Counted from the stretch's first letter, positions 30,079 through 43,447 are shown. The stretch: DNA of 64,000 nt from Methanoregula sp. (GCA_003154335.1 PMDE01000064.1:1-64000); one strand, 5' to 3'. Notes: generated by a model not told the origin, from the letters alone. A program made the numbers and translations.

Positions 30079-32859
30079 TTGAACGCATTTGATCTGGGCA
30101 AATTTGAAACAGAAGCACAGGAACAGTGGTTGCATGCATTTGAGTCCAACCCGTCGAAACTTGAGAAATGTTATCTGAACGTTGCTTACCCATATCCAAG
30201 TGGTGCAATGCATGTTGGTCATGGAAGGACCTATATCGTACCTGATGTCATTGCACGATTCTGGCGGATGAGGGGGAAACAGGTCCTTTATCCTATGGCA
30301 TTTCATGTCACAGGAGCTCCTGTAATCGGCATTTCAAAAAGAATCACAAAGAAGGATCCCAAGACCATTCATCTCTACCGCGATCTTTACCGAGTTCCCC
30401 AAAACGTCCTTGATGAATTTACCGATCCGCTGACCATTGTCCACCATTTCGCGAGCGAATATCAGAGAGTTATGACTGCCTGCGGAATTTCGATTGACTG
30501 GCGGCGCAGGTTTACAACTGTCGATCCCTGTTACAGTAAGTTTATTGAGTGGCAATGGAAGCATCTCTACGAAGCAGGCCACGTGATCAAGGGAGTCCAC
30601 CCGGTCCGATACTGCACGGTAGATGATAATCCAGTCGGAGATCACGACCTGCTTGAAGGGGATAAGGCTGAAGTAATAAGGTTCACCCTCGTTATGTTCC
30701 AGTATGGGGATGCACAAATCCCAACGGCAACGCTTCGCCCTGAAACGATCCATGGAGTCACGAATCTCTGGGTGAACCCGAGCGTTACTTACGTAAAGGC
30801 TCTGGTTGACGGAAATGCCTGGATTATCTCCAAGGAAGCCGCGGAAAAGCTCGAATTACAGGACCATACAATAGAAATCAAAGAAGAGATTGCCGGCAGA
30901 GATCTCATCGACAAGAGGGTAGTTCACCCACTTTGTGGAGAGGTCCCGATTCTCCCGGCCGATTTTGTTGATCCCGATATGGCAACCGGACTCGTTATGA
31001 GTGTCCCTGCCCACGCACCTTTTGATTTTGTTGCTCTTCGCGATCTCCAGAACGCAGGAAAATATACTGTAATAAAACCCGTGCCGTTGATAAAGGTCGA
31101 AGGATATGGGGATATTCCGGCGCAGGACGCTATTGAGAGAGCGGGTATCATCCACCAGATGGACAGCCGCATGGATGCAATCACCCAGGAGGTTTACTCA
31201 GCGGAGTTTTCAAAGGGTAAACTTTTTGATAGGTATGGTGGAAAACCAGTCCGTATTGCGCGCGACGATGTTGCTGCACTCATGATTGAGAAGTATGGCT
31301 CGGAGGTTATGTACGAATTTGATACACGACCGGTCATATGTCGCTGCGGCAACCGAGTTAAGGTGAAGATTCTTCATGACCAATGGTTCCTGAAATACAG
31401 TGACCCGGTTTGGAAACAGCAGGTCAGCGACCATCTTTTGAATATGGCACTCGTTCCACCCGAGGTGAGACTTGAGTTTGAGCGTACCATAGACTGGCTC
31501 AAAGACTGGGCCTGTACCCGACGTGTTGGCCTTGGAACCCGATTTCCGTGGGACACCACACAACTTATAGAGCCCCTCTCTGATTCAACCATCTACATGG
31601 CTTATTACACAATTGCCCATAAAATTCGTGAAATCGACGCAAAACTCCTCACCCCGGAGGTCTTCGATTATATTTTCCTTGGGAAAATGTCGTCAGAACT
31701 ACCCGAGAAGAAAAAACTGGATGTGATGAGGAAAGAGTTTCTGTACTGGTATCCCTATAATTACCGGTTCTCTGCAAAGGACCTGATTTCAAACCATCTC
31801 ACATTCCAGCTTTTCCACCATGTCACAATATTCCCAAAAGATAAGCTCCCATTGGGCATGGTTGTTTTTGGCATGGGACTTCTCAACGGAGCAAAAATGT
31901 CATCTTCGAAAGGTAATGTCTTCCTGCTTGAAGACGCTGTACATGATTTTGGCGCCGATACGGTGCGGATGTTCCTGATGGGGAGTGCTGAACCCTGGCA
32001 GGACTTTGACTGGAGAAATGAGCTGGTTATTTCAACGAAAAAGCAAATTGAACGGTTCTTCAACACGGTGAATGAATTCAAAGATGCCGACGGCGAGCCG
32101 CATGACATCGATCGCTGGTTGCTTAGCCGCTTACAATCTCATATCGGAAGTACGACTGAAGCGCTCGCCAACTTCCAGACCAGACAGGCATTGCAGGAAG
32201 CATATTTCGGGATTGAGACTGATCTTAAATGGTATCGCCGGCGACTCCCGTCGACTATTGACGGAAGCAGGGAGTTGCACACACTATGTTCAGTCTGGAT
32301 ACGGCTCCTCGCACCGTTCATCCCATTTACGGCTGAACATCTCTGGAAGGAAGTTGCCGGTGAAGGACTTGTCTCGTTTTCACCCTGGCCTGTGGAGGAC
32401 AAAACACTGGTCAATACCAGGATTGAGCTTGCAGAAGAGCTCTTGGCCCGTACTGTTGAGGATATTGAATCGATTAAAAAACTAATCAAGATCACTCCTA
32501 AATCAATAACGATATCCCTTGCACCCGTCTGGAAGCACGATATTTTCCGCATAATCGCAACCTCAAGCGACCGGAACTCGGTTATCAGGAATATCATGAA
32601 GGATGAAATAATGCGTAAGCGGGGAAAAGAAGCCACGGATGCAATAAAGCAGTGTACTACTCTTATCCATCGATTGCCCCCCAGTGTTGTCGAACCTCTT
32701 TCGCGCGAGCCCATCAACGAAGCAGCAGTCTTTGAGGCCGCAAGGGGATTTCTGGAAAAAGAGTTCGGAGTACCCGTCCATATTACGAATGCTGATTCGA
32801 GTGAACATCCCAAAGCTGCAACAGCCCTGCCCTTTAAACCGGCGATAATTATAGAGTGA
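30079..32859 (+). CDS. leuS: leucyl-tRNA synthetase, archaeal type
   Basis: 926 residues, class Ia synthetase. The HIGH motif appears as PYPSGAMHVGHGRTY and the KMSKS loop as GAKMSSSKGN; the editing (CP1) domain lies between, and a C-terminal anticodon-binding region with EHLWKEV and a Lys-rich end follows. It starts with TTG at 30079 preceded by GAAGGTGA at good spacing; no better ATG is in frame. A T-rich run after the stop (ATATTTTTTTTAG) is a probable terminator. Confidence 0.95.
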   Translation: MNAFDLGKFETEAQEQWLHAFESNPSKLEKCYLNVAYPYPSGAMHVGHGRTYIVPDVIARFWRMRGKQVLYPMAFHVTGAPVIGISKRITKKDPKTIHLYRDLYRVPQNVLDEFTDPLTIVHHFASEYQRVMTACGISIDWRRRFTTVDPCYSKFIEWQWKHLYEAGHVIKGVHPVRYCTVDDNPVGDHDLLEGDKAEVIRFTLVMFQYGDAQIPTATLRPETIHGVTNLWVNPSVTYVKALVDGNAWIISKEAAEKLELQDHTIEIKEEIAGRDLIDKRVVHPLCGEVPILPADFVDPDMATGLVMSVPAHAPFDFVALRDLQNAGKYTVIKPVPLIKVEGYGDIPAQDAIERAGIIHQMDSRMDAITQEVYSAEFSKGKLFDRYGGKPVRIARDDVAALMIEKYGSEVMYEFDTRPVICRCGNRVKVKILHDQWFLKYSDPVWKQQVSDHLLNMALVPPEVRLEFERTIDWLKDWACTRRVGLGTRFPWDTTQLIEPLSDSTIYMAYYTIAHKIREIDAKLLTPEVFDYIFLGKMSSELPEKKKLDVMRKEFLYWYPYNYRFSAKDLISNHLTFQLFHHVTIFPKDKLPLGMVVFGMGLLNGAKMSSSKGNVFLLEDAVHDFGADTVRMFLMGSAEPWQDFDWRNELVISTKKQIERFFNTVNEFKDADGEPHDIDRWLLSRLQSHIGSTTEALANFQTRQALQEAYFGIETDLKWYRRRLPSTIDGSRELHTLCSVWIRLLAPFIPFTAEHLWKEVAGEGLVSFSPWPVEDKTLVNTRIELAEELLARTVEDIESIKKLIKITPKSITISLAPVWKHDIFRIIATSSDRNSVIRNIMKDEIMRKRGKEATDAIKQCTTLIHRLPPSVVEPLSREPINEAAVFEAARGFLEKEFGVPVHITNADSSEHPKAATALPFKPAIIIE

Positions 32860-33320
32860 AGCAAGGGAAATATTTTTTTTAGACATTCCGTCGAGTAAAT
32901 GGCTATTTTTATTCAACGGGAATTAGTAAGTCCGATAAAAAGAAAGAACGCACAAAAAAATAGTTTGGATTGCTTTGGAACCTTCCGGATAACGACGGCT
33001 GAAAGGAAATCCATTTTATGAGCAGGTTCAGCAGAGTCGATAAATTTTCTTATAAGGCCTTGAGAGTTGTTCCAAGCGCATCGAAACTGACGATAGATCC
33101 TAGCTCTTTGGTTAAAAATGGGAAATTTGTCACATTTTCCTTCCCTGCTTTTGCTTCAGTTCGACAGGTACTCGCATTAGAAAATGCAACTCGCTATGGG
33201 AAAACCCAGCATCTTTAGCACCGGATTTTCAATTTACATTAATCATTGTATCATCGCAATACGATCCTTCATCCACAAACAAGTTATACCGAAGGATTGC
33301 ACACTCTTCACGGTAATATC
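32860..33320. other. 461-base gap with a T-tract and a doubtful small frame
   Basis: The first part has the T-rich terminator-like run after leuS. A 66-residue ATG frame at 33018-33218 (MSRFSRVDKFSYKALRVVPS) has a weak AAAGGAA ribosome site; it lacks any recognisable domain and may be chance. Before the propeller gene, AAGTTATACC near 33280 is a weak TATA-like box. Confidence 0.4.
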
Positions 33321-34580
33321 ATGCACAGACGATTCCGGATCAATCTGCTAATTGCAGGATTTCTTCTCATGATCTGTATTGTGAGCAGCGCTACGGCAGG
33401 CAGCCTTGTAACCAGCTGGCGAGAACATCCACCGGGAGATACGACATTTTCTGGTGTAATGATATCAACAGACGGTTCAATGGTTTTTGCCGGGGGCAAT
33501 CAGTTATTAGTCCGATCATGGGATGGAGACACCCGCTGGGGGGGCTTGTCGGGAAATGTAGCTACGATGAGCACAAATGGTAATTATTTCGTCTCATCGA
33601 TCTACGATAACGTACGGAAGATAAACAGGACCGGCACTGAAATATGGAACAGGATGACCGGAAGCCCATTCCGTGCAGTCGCCGTTTCTGAGGATGGTTC
33701 CCTGGTGATTGCTGCAGATGACAGAGGATACACCCGGTCCTGGACAACTGATGGCACAAACCTCGGGGTTCACAACGATACCGATCAGGTGAAACGAATT
33801 GAAATTTCTCCCTCACAATCCTTTGTGGTTGTTTCTTCTGAAGATAAGTTTAAGGTTTTTTCGCCGTCAATGAACCTCATCTGGGAAAATGATACGTTCG
33901 GAAACCTTGATTCGTTCTTCGCGTTCTCAGCTGACAGTTCTACCCTGATCCTATCAGGAGAAAACCGCGTATTATCCTATACAAATACCGGTTCGCTGAA
34001 CTGGGAAAAGGAAATTACGAATGATGCTATTATAGACATGGCCTATTCTGCCGACGGATCTACCATCGTACTGGGGAGCCAGGATGGAAATGTGTGGGTT
34101 CTCAATAAAGATGGACTGGTACAATGGAAATATCCTGTTGGTTCGTGGGTCAATGGCGTCGGGGTTTCCCGCGACGGCTCTGTTATTGCAGCGACAGCCC
34201 TTGACGGAACTATCTATGCACTTGATAAAGATGGACATTTGCTGGGAAAAACAAAAACGGATTCTTTCATCCAGCAGCGGTCGGTCGCAATCAGCGGAGA
34301 TGGAAAGCGGATTGTTGTAGTGGACCAACTTGCGCTTTATGGCATTGATCTTGTAGGAATTCCGGAAGTGACAACTTCGGAAACACCCGTCCAGACACTC
34401 CAGTATACCACAAGTACTTCAACATCGGTCCCTTTCACCACAACCGTGCAAAAAACAGTTCGGTCAACGACGGCTACAACCATTCCAGGGACGACCGGTA
34501 CTCAAAAATCGGCGCTCACCCCTGCTATTACAATCGCTGCATTAGCGGCCCTGTATATCGTCATCAGACGTAAAATCTGA
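33321..34580 (+). CDS. secreted or surface beta-propeller protein with C-terminal membrane anchor
   Basis: 419 residues. A signal-peptide-like hydrophobic stretch (residues 6-28, ending in ATAGS) targets it outside. About eight propeller-type repeats follow, each with a motif like S-x-DGS-x-x-x-x-x-x-x-D-G-x-V-x-x-L (examples: VSEDGSLVIAADDRGYTRSW, YSADGSTIVLGSQDGN, VSRDGSVIAATALDGTIYAL), typical of WD40/PQQ-like propellers. A Thr/Ser-rich stalk (about 365-400) leads to a hydrophobic C-terminus and a basic end (YIVIRRKI), a C-terminal anchor similar to that of the nearby PEGA protein. Ligand unknown. The ATG at 33321 opens the signal peptide; upstream in-frame TTG is unlikely. Confidence 0.8.
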   Translation: MHRRFRINLLIAGFLLMICIVSSATAGSLVTSWREHPPGDTTFSGVMISTDGSMVFAGGNQLLVRSWDGDTRWGGLSGNVATMSTNGNYFVSSIYDNVRKINRTGTEIWNRMTGSPFRAVAVSEDGSLVIAADDRGYTRSWTTDGTNLGVHNDTDQVKRIEISPSQSFVVVSSEDKFKVFSPSMNLIWENDTFGNLDSFFAFSADSSTLILSGENRVLSYTNTGSLNWEKEITNDAIIDMAYSADGSTIVLGSQDGNVWVLNKDGLVQWKYPVGSWVNGVGVSRDGSVIAATALDGTIYALDKDGHLLGKTKTDSFIQQRSVAISGDGKRIVVVDQLALYGIDLVGIPEVTTSETPVQTLQYTTSTSTSVPFTTTVQKTVRSTTATTIPGTTGTQKSALTPAITIAALAALYIVIRRKI

Positions 34581-34674
34581 TCCTGGTTTATCCTCTCCGG
34601 AGAAGAAACAAAGGTAAATACTTTTTTTGAAAAATCAATACTGATACCTCGCCAAGAAAAGCTTACCTTTTGTG

Positions 34675-35001
34675 TCAGGCTTTTTGCTCATCACCGACGC
34701 TTTTTGCCCGCTTGACTCTTTCTTTAGTGGAAAAACCAGTAAGAGCATCAAGATATTTACGGAATCGCTTATTTGTATCAATGATAACGTCATCAGCTGC
34801 GGTCAGATCAGATTCGGTATCGATAATAATGGATTTTCCATCCTTCCCGACTACCACATCGAGCCGTTTGAGGGCTCCATGCTTTATCTGGTATCCTTTT
34901 CCGACTTTCTCCGGCTCAACCCCAAAACAGTTCTTCAGCTCAGTTACGATTCTCGTATCAAGGTCTTTTGTCAACCCTCGTTTTATGGGATATTCTTGCA
35001 T
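34675..35001 (-). CDS. conserved archaeal protein, DUF5611-like
   Basis: 108 residues with no membrane segment. The opening MQEYPIKRGLTKDLDTRIV and the following KHGALKRLDVVVGKDGKSII recall DUF5611 of methanogens, but I cannot confirm the assignment. The C-terminus is rich in charged residues (FSTKERVKRAKSVGDEQKA). It is divergent from the PAC2 gene 34 bases away. Function is unknown. Confidence 0.6.
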   Translation of the reverse strand: MQEYPIKRGLTKDLDTRIVTELKNCFGVEPEKVGKGYQIKHGALKRLDVVVGKDGKSIIIDTESDLTAADDVIIDTNKRFRKYLDALTGFSTKERVKRAKSVGDEQKA

Positions 35002-35035
35002 AATACTTTTTTAGTAGTGGGTGTATGTTAATCTA

Positions 35036-35833
35036 ATGACCGCTGAATCCCCTGAGTCATATACTGATATGGTTTCACGTCTCGATACAATCCATAACGA
35101 CCTTGTCGAGATAAAGCCTAAAAAAGACATCAATGTCATCTCAAAACCGCTTCCTATGAATGGTGCTTCAATGCTGATCGGATTTCCGGGAAGTGGGCTC
35201 GTCGGTACGATTGCACTTCAGTACATGGTCGATCAGCTCGAGTTTGAGCAGATCGGCACCATGACTTCGAAGTTTTTCCCCCCATTGGCGATGATGAACA
35301 AAGGCGTTATCAATGACCCGGTTAGAATTTATATAAAAAATAATATCGCCGCTATCGTTGCTGATATTCCGATCCATCCCATGATTTGTTATGAGACCTC
35401 ACGTGACATTATCGACTGGCTCGCACAGTTCAGACCAAAAGAGGTTGTCACAATCGCAGGTATCATCACCAACGAACCCGAGAAAAGGGTATTTGGTGTG
35501 GCTACAACCGGAGAAGCACTCAAGCGTCTGGAGGATTTCACTCTCCTCTTACCGATCGGGAGTATATCAGGAATCGCATCCAGCCTCCTGACGGAATGTA
35601 AAGCACGTGGCATCCCCGGGTACGGGCTCCTCGGGGAGACCGTGAATGCTCCTGATCCCCGTTCATCAGCGGCAACCATCGAGGTCCTTAACAAGATGTA
35701 TAATCTTGGACTGGATGTCAAACCACTGATTGAACAAGCGGTTGAGATCGAACAGAGCATGCAAAAAATCTCTGATGAAGTGCAACAATCAGCTGAACAA
35801 TCTCCGAAAAAAGATCTTCCCATGTATGGGTGA
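35036..35833 (+). CDS. proteasome assembly chaperone family protein (PAC2 domain)
   Basis: 265 residues. The PAC2 fold is clear: ASMLIGFPGSGLVGTIALQYM near the start, FFPPLAMMNKGVI, and later VTIAGIITN, FGVATTGEALKRLE and YGLLGETVNAPDPRSSA. In eukaryotes PAC2 helps build the 20S proteasome; archaeal homologues form homo-oligomers of unclear function. A Gln/Ser/Glu-rich C-terminus follows. The start could be the ATG at 35036 or a GTG at 35021 adding five residues. DUF473 follows after 6 bases, so they are co-transcribed. Confidence 0.8.
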   Translation: MTAESPESYTDMVSRLDTIHNDLVEIKPKKDINVISKPLPMNGASMLIGFPGSGLVGTIALQYMVDQLEFEQIGTMTSKFFPPLAMMNKGVINDPVRIYIKNNIAAIVADIPIHPMICYETSRDIIDWLAQFRPKEVVTIAGIITNEPEKRVFGVATTGEALKRLEDFTLLLPIGSISGIASSLLTECKARGIPGYGLLGETVNAPDPRSSAATIEVLNKMYNLGLDVKPLIEQAVEIEQSMQKISDEVQQSAEQSPKKDLPMYG

Positions 35834-35839
35834 GGGATC

Positions 35840-36238
35840 ATGAAATGCGCAGCATTAACCGGAATTTCCCCTGAGGTAATTAAGGATCTCAAAGCCGGAA
35901 AGACCCGCACGATCGAGCTGCAGAGTACGCATAATATTGTGAGCCTTGACGGGGTGAAACCCGGTCCTGATTCCCATATCTTCATAACTTCGGTGGATAT
36001 CGAGGATCTTGACCCGGGTGATCATGGTATCTGTGTCGTTGTGCTCGCTATTTCGCTATCCATGAAACGGATGGTGGAATTCTCGCATGGCCTTTATTAC
36101 GAGGAGCGGGAGCGTATGTCTGCCCGCATTCAGGTAAAGTATTGTGCATCATCAATCGTCAGGCAGGTCTATCGCGAGGGACCATTCGGGCCGACAATGG
36201 TCGAAGTGCTCAAATCATCCTGTTATCATGCAGGTTGA
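35840..36238 (+). CDS. DUF473-family archaeal protein
   Basis: 132-residue protein matching the archaeal DUF473 family in length and pattern: MKCAALTGISPEVIKDLK, RTIELQSTHNIV, DPGDHGICVVVLA and the C-terminal SSIVRQVYREGPFGPTMVEV. Function unknown; it is a soluble protein. It follows the PAC2 gene directly with GGGATC before its ATG, indicating one operon. Confidence 0.75.
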   Translation: MKCAALTGISPEVIKDLKAGKTRTIELQSTHNIVSLDGVKPGPDSHIFITSVDIEDLDPGDHGICVVVLAISLSMKRMVEFSHGLYYEERERMSARIQVKYCASSIVRQVYREGPFGPTMVEVLKSSCYHAG

Positions 36239-36451
36239 GGGGACATCAGATTACATAGTTTTTTAATTCTGATTATATCCATAACAAAGGAATTCTATCC
36301 ATTCTTTCACGCTTTGATGAAAGCGAGTGGCGTTGAACATTAACGGTTTCATTATCAACGAAGCAAGGTATGGTAGAAAAATTACCTGCCTATCCTGAGA
36401 ATATTTTTTTTAATAAGATTTTTATTCAAAGCAATTTCGAAAATCGACATT

Positions 36452-37156
36452 TTATCTTTTTCTAATCACCAAATAAGCCAGTACGGTCGCACCGGGTATC
36501 ACAATTATTTCGACTGGTGTAGTTGTTGTTGCAGGAACTGGCCACGAGGTTGGAACTATAGCCGTGGACTTTTTGGTAGTGAGTGTTTTGAGCACGGTTG
36601 TTGTGGGAACCGTTGTCAGAAAAGTGGTTTTTGGTTCTTCAGCAGTTAGTGCTGCATATACATCAGTCAATATACCTGTTGAAACTGATATACGGTTTGA
36701 CCAATCCTGGTAACCCGTTTTTTGTACTACAATCCGGTAATATCCGTGGGAAATATTATAGAGGGTTATGGGTGTCTTTCCCTGGTACTCAGTATTTAAA
36801 AAAACGGATGCTTCTGAGGGATTAGACTCAATGGAAATACTGCCATTGGTGATTGCGGGAGTTATTGTGGGTGTTATTGGTATCAGAACGGCGCTGGCCG
36901 TACTGGTTGTATTGTCAAAGACTGTTACACTTTTGGAGTAGTCCTGGTGTCCTGTAAGTCGCAATGAAATAACATGGGACCCACTTGTTACACTTTCAAT
37001 TATTATGGGGGTTGTTGTTCCTGTGCTGGTGCCATCCAATAAGACCAAAGCACCTGAAGGAGTGGAACTCACCGAAATATTGCCCACTGCTGATACGACA
37101 GCCGGGTAAATCAACACAACAGATAGAAGATATACAAGAAAAACTATTTTTTTCAT
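36452..37156 (-). CDS. secreted PEGA-domain protein with C-terminal anchor
   Basis: 234 residues. The N-terminus is a signal peptide (MKKIVFLVYLLSVVLIYPAV). Two PEGA domains follow: ISVSSTPSGALVLLDGTSTG to DYSKSVTV, and ISIESNPSEASVFLNTEYQG to DWSNRISV; PEGA domains are S-layer and cell-surface modules. A Thr-rich stalk (about 175-210) leads to a hydrophobic C-terminus ending VLAYLVIRKR, like the end of the beta-propeller protein at 33321. It probably sits on the outside of the cell. Its end converges on DUF473, 213 bases away, where TCAGA and TCTGA form a hairpin. Confidence 0.8.
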   Translation of the reverse strand: MKKIVFLVYLLSVVLIYPAVVSAVGNISVSSTPSGALVLLDGTSTGTTTPIIIESVTSGSHVISLRLTGHQDYSKSVTVFDNTTSTASAVLIPITPTITPAITNGSISIESNPSEASVFLNTEYQGKTPITLYNISHGYYRIVVQKTGYQDWSNRISVSTGILTDVYAALTAEEPKTTFLTTVPTTTVLKTLTTKKSTAIVPTSWPVPATTTTPVEIIVIPGATVLAYLVIRKR

Positions 37157-37304
37157 AATGGTAATTCCCCTGTTTATCCGGATTTGAAGGAACTTGCTAT
37201 TGGCACCAGATATATTTTGTCCACATAACTGTTTTGATTCTAAGTTGAATCCAAGTCCTTACACAGATTAATTATCACGGAACGCCAAGATTATTGGCAT
37301 CAAT

Positions 37305-37379
37305 GGGCTTGTGGCTTAGCTTGGACATAGCGCCGGGCTTCTAACCCGGACGTCGGGGGTTCAAATCCCCCCAGGCCCG
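37305..37379 (+). tRNA. tRNA-Arg (anticodon TCT)
   Basis: 75 bases folding as a full cloverleaf: acceptor GGGCTTG with CAGGCCC, anticodon stem CCGGG / CCCGG around loop CTTCTAA (anticodon TCT, reads AGA), and T arm GGGGG-TTCAAAT-CCCCC. The CCA end is not encoded, as is normal in archaea. Confidence 0.95.
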
Positions 37380-37533
37380 TTCTTGTTTTATTATTTCTAA
37401 TCGCGATCTGGACCAGGATCCACGTTTATCCAGATAGTACCCCATTCGGAAATGGGCACCCAATCATCGTTTAGTTGCTTTTTCACCATTCACAGAAAAC
37501 AATGGCAAAAACTATTATTTGATGAAGTTATCC

Positions 37534-38532
37534 CTATTTTTTAGAATCTGCGAATTCCCGGCAGGCAAGCAAAGCAAGGAACGGCATAAGCAGGATCCAG
37601 TAATGGAGATACTGACGTATAAGGAGGGTCGATAAAAGGACCATTACCATTATCCCCAGAGCTTTTTCCTTTTCGAAGCGGAGTCCTTTGTTTACAACAC
37701 TCGCAGCCGCAAACAGAAGTGTTGGAATGACCATTGCAACACTGAAGAGAATATTTGCCGCATAAGCAATCGGGGATTTTGGAACATACGTCGAAAATGT
37801 AGTCACATTACCTGAATTGTAGACAGGGGCTATAATGAACGTGTAGTATACTGCACTATCTCCTGTTAAAGAACCATAGACCCAATAGAGTGTCGCAAAC
37901 ATGCCAACTACAATAAGACTTACCGGAACCAGAAGACGGTGATAACGTCGTTCATTACTTGCCCACATCAGGTACAACAGAGGAATGATTGCAAGAATTG
38001 CGTACTGCTTAAACCCACAGGCAACACCGAGAACCAGACCAGCAAAGACAAACTGCTCTTTCCTCGCAAAGATCAGGGAGATCAGAAGGAATAACACGGT
38101 GAACTGTTCGGAAAAAAGGAAATAGCCCTCGGTAAAAATGGACGAAACGAGGTAAAGAAGGCCGGCGGTATATCCGGAAAAGGAGCCGTAATCTTCCCAT
38201 CCGATCTTCCAGATAAGGACTGCACAGATAATGTTGAGAATCGTCATGAGTGGGATGTCAATCGATCCTGCTGGAGAGATAATATCCATCAGGGCTACCG
38301 TAAAGAAAAGGAGGGGGGGTTTTGGATCAATATAGCTGACATAAGGTTCAGAACCATTAATGATCATCTTTGCCATCTGGTGGAAGCGGTCAGCGTCTAC
38401 TGAGGTCCACGCGCTGGAGTGTACCTGAAGTGATAACATAATAACGGCAATGACAACCGCAAGGGATATGTAAGCAATCAGCCCAAGAAAAATTTTCCCA
38501 GAGGTGCTTTTGAAGATATTATTCAGAACCAT
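37534..38532 (-). CDS. polytopic membrane glycosyltransferase-like protein (PMT/GT39-type)
   Basis: 332 residues with about nine hydrophobic segments. The luminal first-loop region SSAWTSVDADRFHQMAKMI-x-x-GSEPYVSYIDPKPPLLFF contains the Asp-bearing motif and the YxDxKPPL segment that are typical of dolichyl-phosphate-mannose-type glycosyltransferases (GT39, PMT_2). It would use a lipid-linked sugar donor on the outer face of the membrane, consistent with protein N-glycosylation or S-layer glycosylation. It stands alone between tRNA-Arg and the RNA polymerase operon. The specific sugar is unknown. Confidence 0.7.
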   Translation of the reverse strand: MVLNNIFKSTSGKIFLGLIAYISLAVVIAVIMLSLQVHSSAWTSVDADRFHQMAKMIINGSEPYVSYIDPKPPLLFFTVALMDIISPAGSIDIPLMTILNIICAVLIWKIGWEDYGSFSGYTAGLLYLVSSIFTEGYFLFSEQFTVLFLLISLIFARKEQFVFAGLVLGVACGFKQYAILAIIPLLYLMWASNERRYHRLLVPVSLIVVGMFATLYWVYGSLTGDSAVYYTFIIAPVYNSGNVTTFSTYVPKSPIAYAANILFSVAMVIPTLLFAAASVVNKGLRFEKEKALGIMVMVLLSTLLIRQYLHYWILLMPFLALLACREFADSKK

Positions 38533-38818
38533 TGACTACCACCCTTAAAAAAATTGTCAGGCACTCAAAAAGCCCGTAATTATCGAAGTTATGATCATTC
38601 ACTTTTGCGAGAGTTTCCGCAAAAAATACTTGAAAGTGCCATTTCAGGCAAATTATTCATAAATTATTCAGGAAATATGCAGAAGAGAAGTATTAAATCT
38701 TACGAAGTAACGCCAATTCATGAACTCTGACTATACAAGAGTAGTGGTCGACGCATGGGATTAAAGATATTTATTTAAAATTGGCGAATATGGCGTTGAT
38801 TAGAAAAAACAATGAAAA
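38533..38818. other. gap with an 8-bp inverted repeat
   Basis: 286 bases without a supported gene. CGCCAATT (38711-38718) and AATTGGCG (38779-38786) are perfectly complementary. A 14-codon frame (ATG 38720, MNSDYTRVVVDAWD) lies between them, with an A/T-rich box about 27 bases upstream; this may be a remnant or chance. Confidence 0.35.
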
Positions 38819-39295
38819 TTATTCCTGCACGGGCTGATCCGCCATCTGACCGTCAATCGGTTTCTGGAGAATCTGGACGTCCGCGATGTTGTGTTGACGC
38901 TGTGAAAGTTTTTTTGCTTTGAAAATATTCTTCCCGTCTTTCCCGATAGCAATCCCACGGTCTTCGTCCCTTACTTCAACCTGAACTGTCTGTTCATCTG
39001 GCTCTCCTTCGAAAAGGATTGATGTCACCTGTGCAGGCAAAAAACAGTTTCTGATAAACTGTTCAGGATTACTGTTGTATTCCACGACCTCAATCTTCTT
39101 ACCCATTACTTCTGATGCTTTTTTGATCGAGGCACCCTTCTTTCCGATTGCTAATCCCATATCCCCGGGATTTATCACAAAAATAAGGCGTGCGTTGCGT
39201 TCATCGACAATACAGTCACGACTTCCAGCCCCTGTAAGGCTTTCGAACTGGGAAATCAGGCGCATACAGTCTTCAGTCAGTTTGACTTCAACCAT
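38819..39295 (-). CDS. nusA: NusA-like transcription factor with KH domains
   Basis: 158 residues. Archaeal NusA consists of two KH domains only: GDMGLAIGKKGASIKKASEVM (first GxxG loop) and DRGIAIGKDGKNIFKAKKLS (second). It is thought to act in transcription elongation/termination and binds RNA. The ATG at 39295 opens MVEVKLTEDCMRLISQFE, the conserved start; upstream in-frame Met would overlap L30e. It is the last gene of the RNA polymerase operon here. Confidence 0.9.
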   Translation of the reverse strand: MVEVKLTEDCMRLISQFESLTGAGSRDCIVDERNARLIFVINPGDMGLAIGKKGASIKKASEVMGKKIEVVEYNSNPEQFIRNCFLPAQVTSILFEGEPDEQTVQVEVRDEDRGIAIGKDGKNIFKAKKLSQRQHNIADVQILQKPIDGQMADQPVQE

Positions 39296-39296
39296 A

Positions 39297-39587
39297 TCAT
39301 GCCCTCTTAAGAGAGAGAATGTCTGACTCGCCGGGGGTAACGATAGCAAGCGTGCTCACCATGAAGGGTTTACCGCAGGCTTTCCCGAGGGCAACGCTCG
39401 AACCCTCAAATGTGTGGATGAAAAGATTTTCATAGCCAGAAAGTTTGGATTTGAATGTCGCCGGACAATTTCCCGCGACGACAACCATCTGTGCTTTGCC
39501 CTCTTTGATGCATTTTTCCGTGTTGTTCTGGCCAAGAATTACATTTCCGGTCTTGATTGCTCTTCTGAGTGAAGCATTAAAATCCAT
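39297..39587 (-). CDS. rpl30e: ribosomal protein L30e
   Basis: 96 residues from the ATG at 39587, preceded by GAGGAA at 8 bases; a TTG six bases upstream is possible but weaker. Matches the L7Ae/L30e RNA-binding fold: NASLRRAIKTGNVILGQNNT, then MVVVAGNCPATFKSKLSGY and GKACGKPFMVSTLAIV. L30e belongs to the large subunit and also follows rpoA2 in most archaeal operons, as here. Confidence 0.95.
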   Translation of the reverse strand: MDFNASLRRAIKTGNVILGQNNTEKCIKEGKAQMVVVAGNCPATFKSKLSGYENLFIHTFEGSSVALGKACGKPFMVSTLAIVTPGESDILSLKRA

Positions 39588-39621
39588 GTACAATTCCTCT
39601 GGTTTTTAAGATTTTTTCATG

Positions 39622-43436
<3,815 letters not shown>

Positions 43437-43447
43437 GGTGCACCTCT

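Noticed and set aside
33018..33218. 66-residue plus-strand frame in the leuS-propeller gap
   Set aside because: A weak ribosome site and no recognisable pattern; it could be real but there is not enough support for a gene call.
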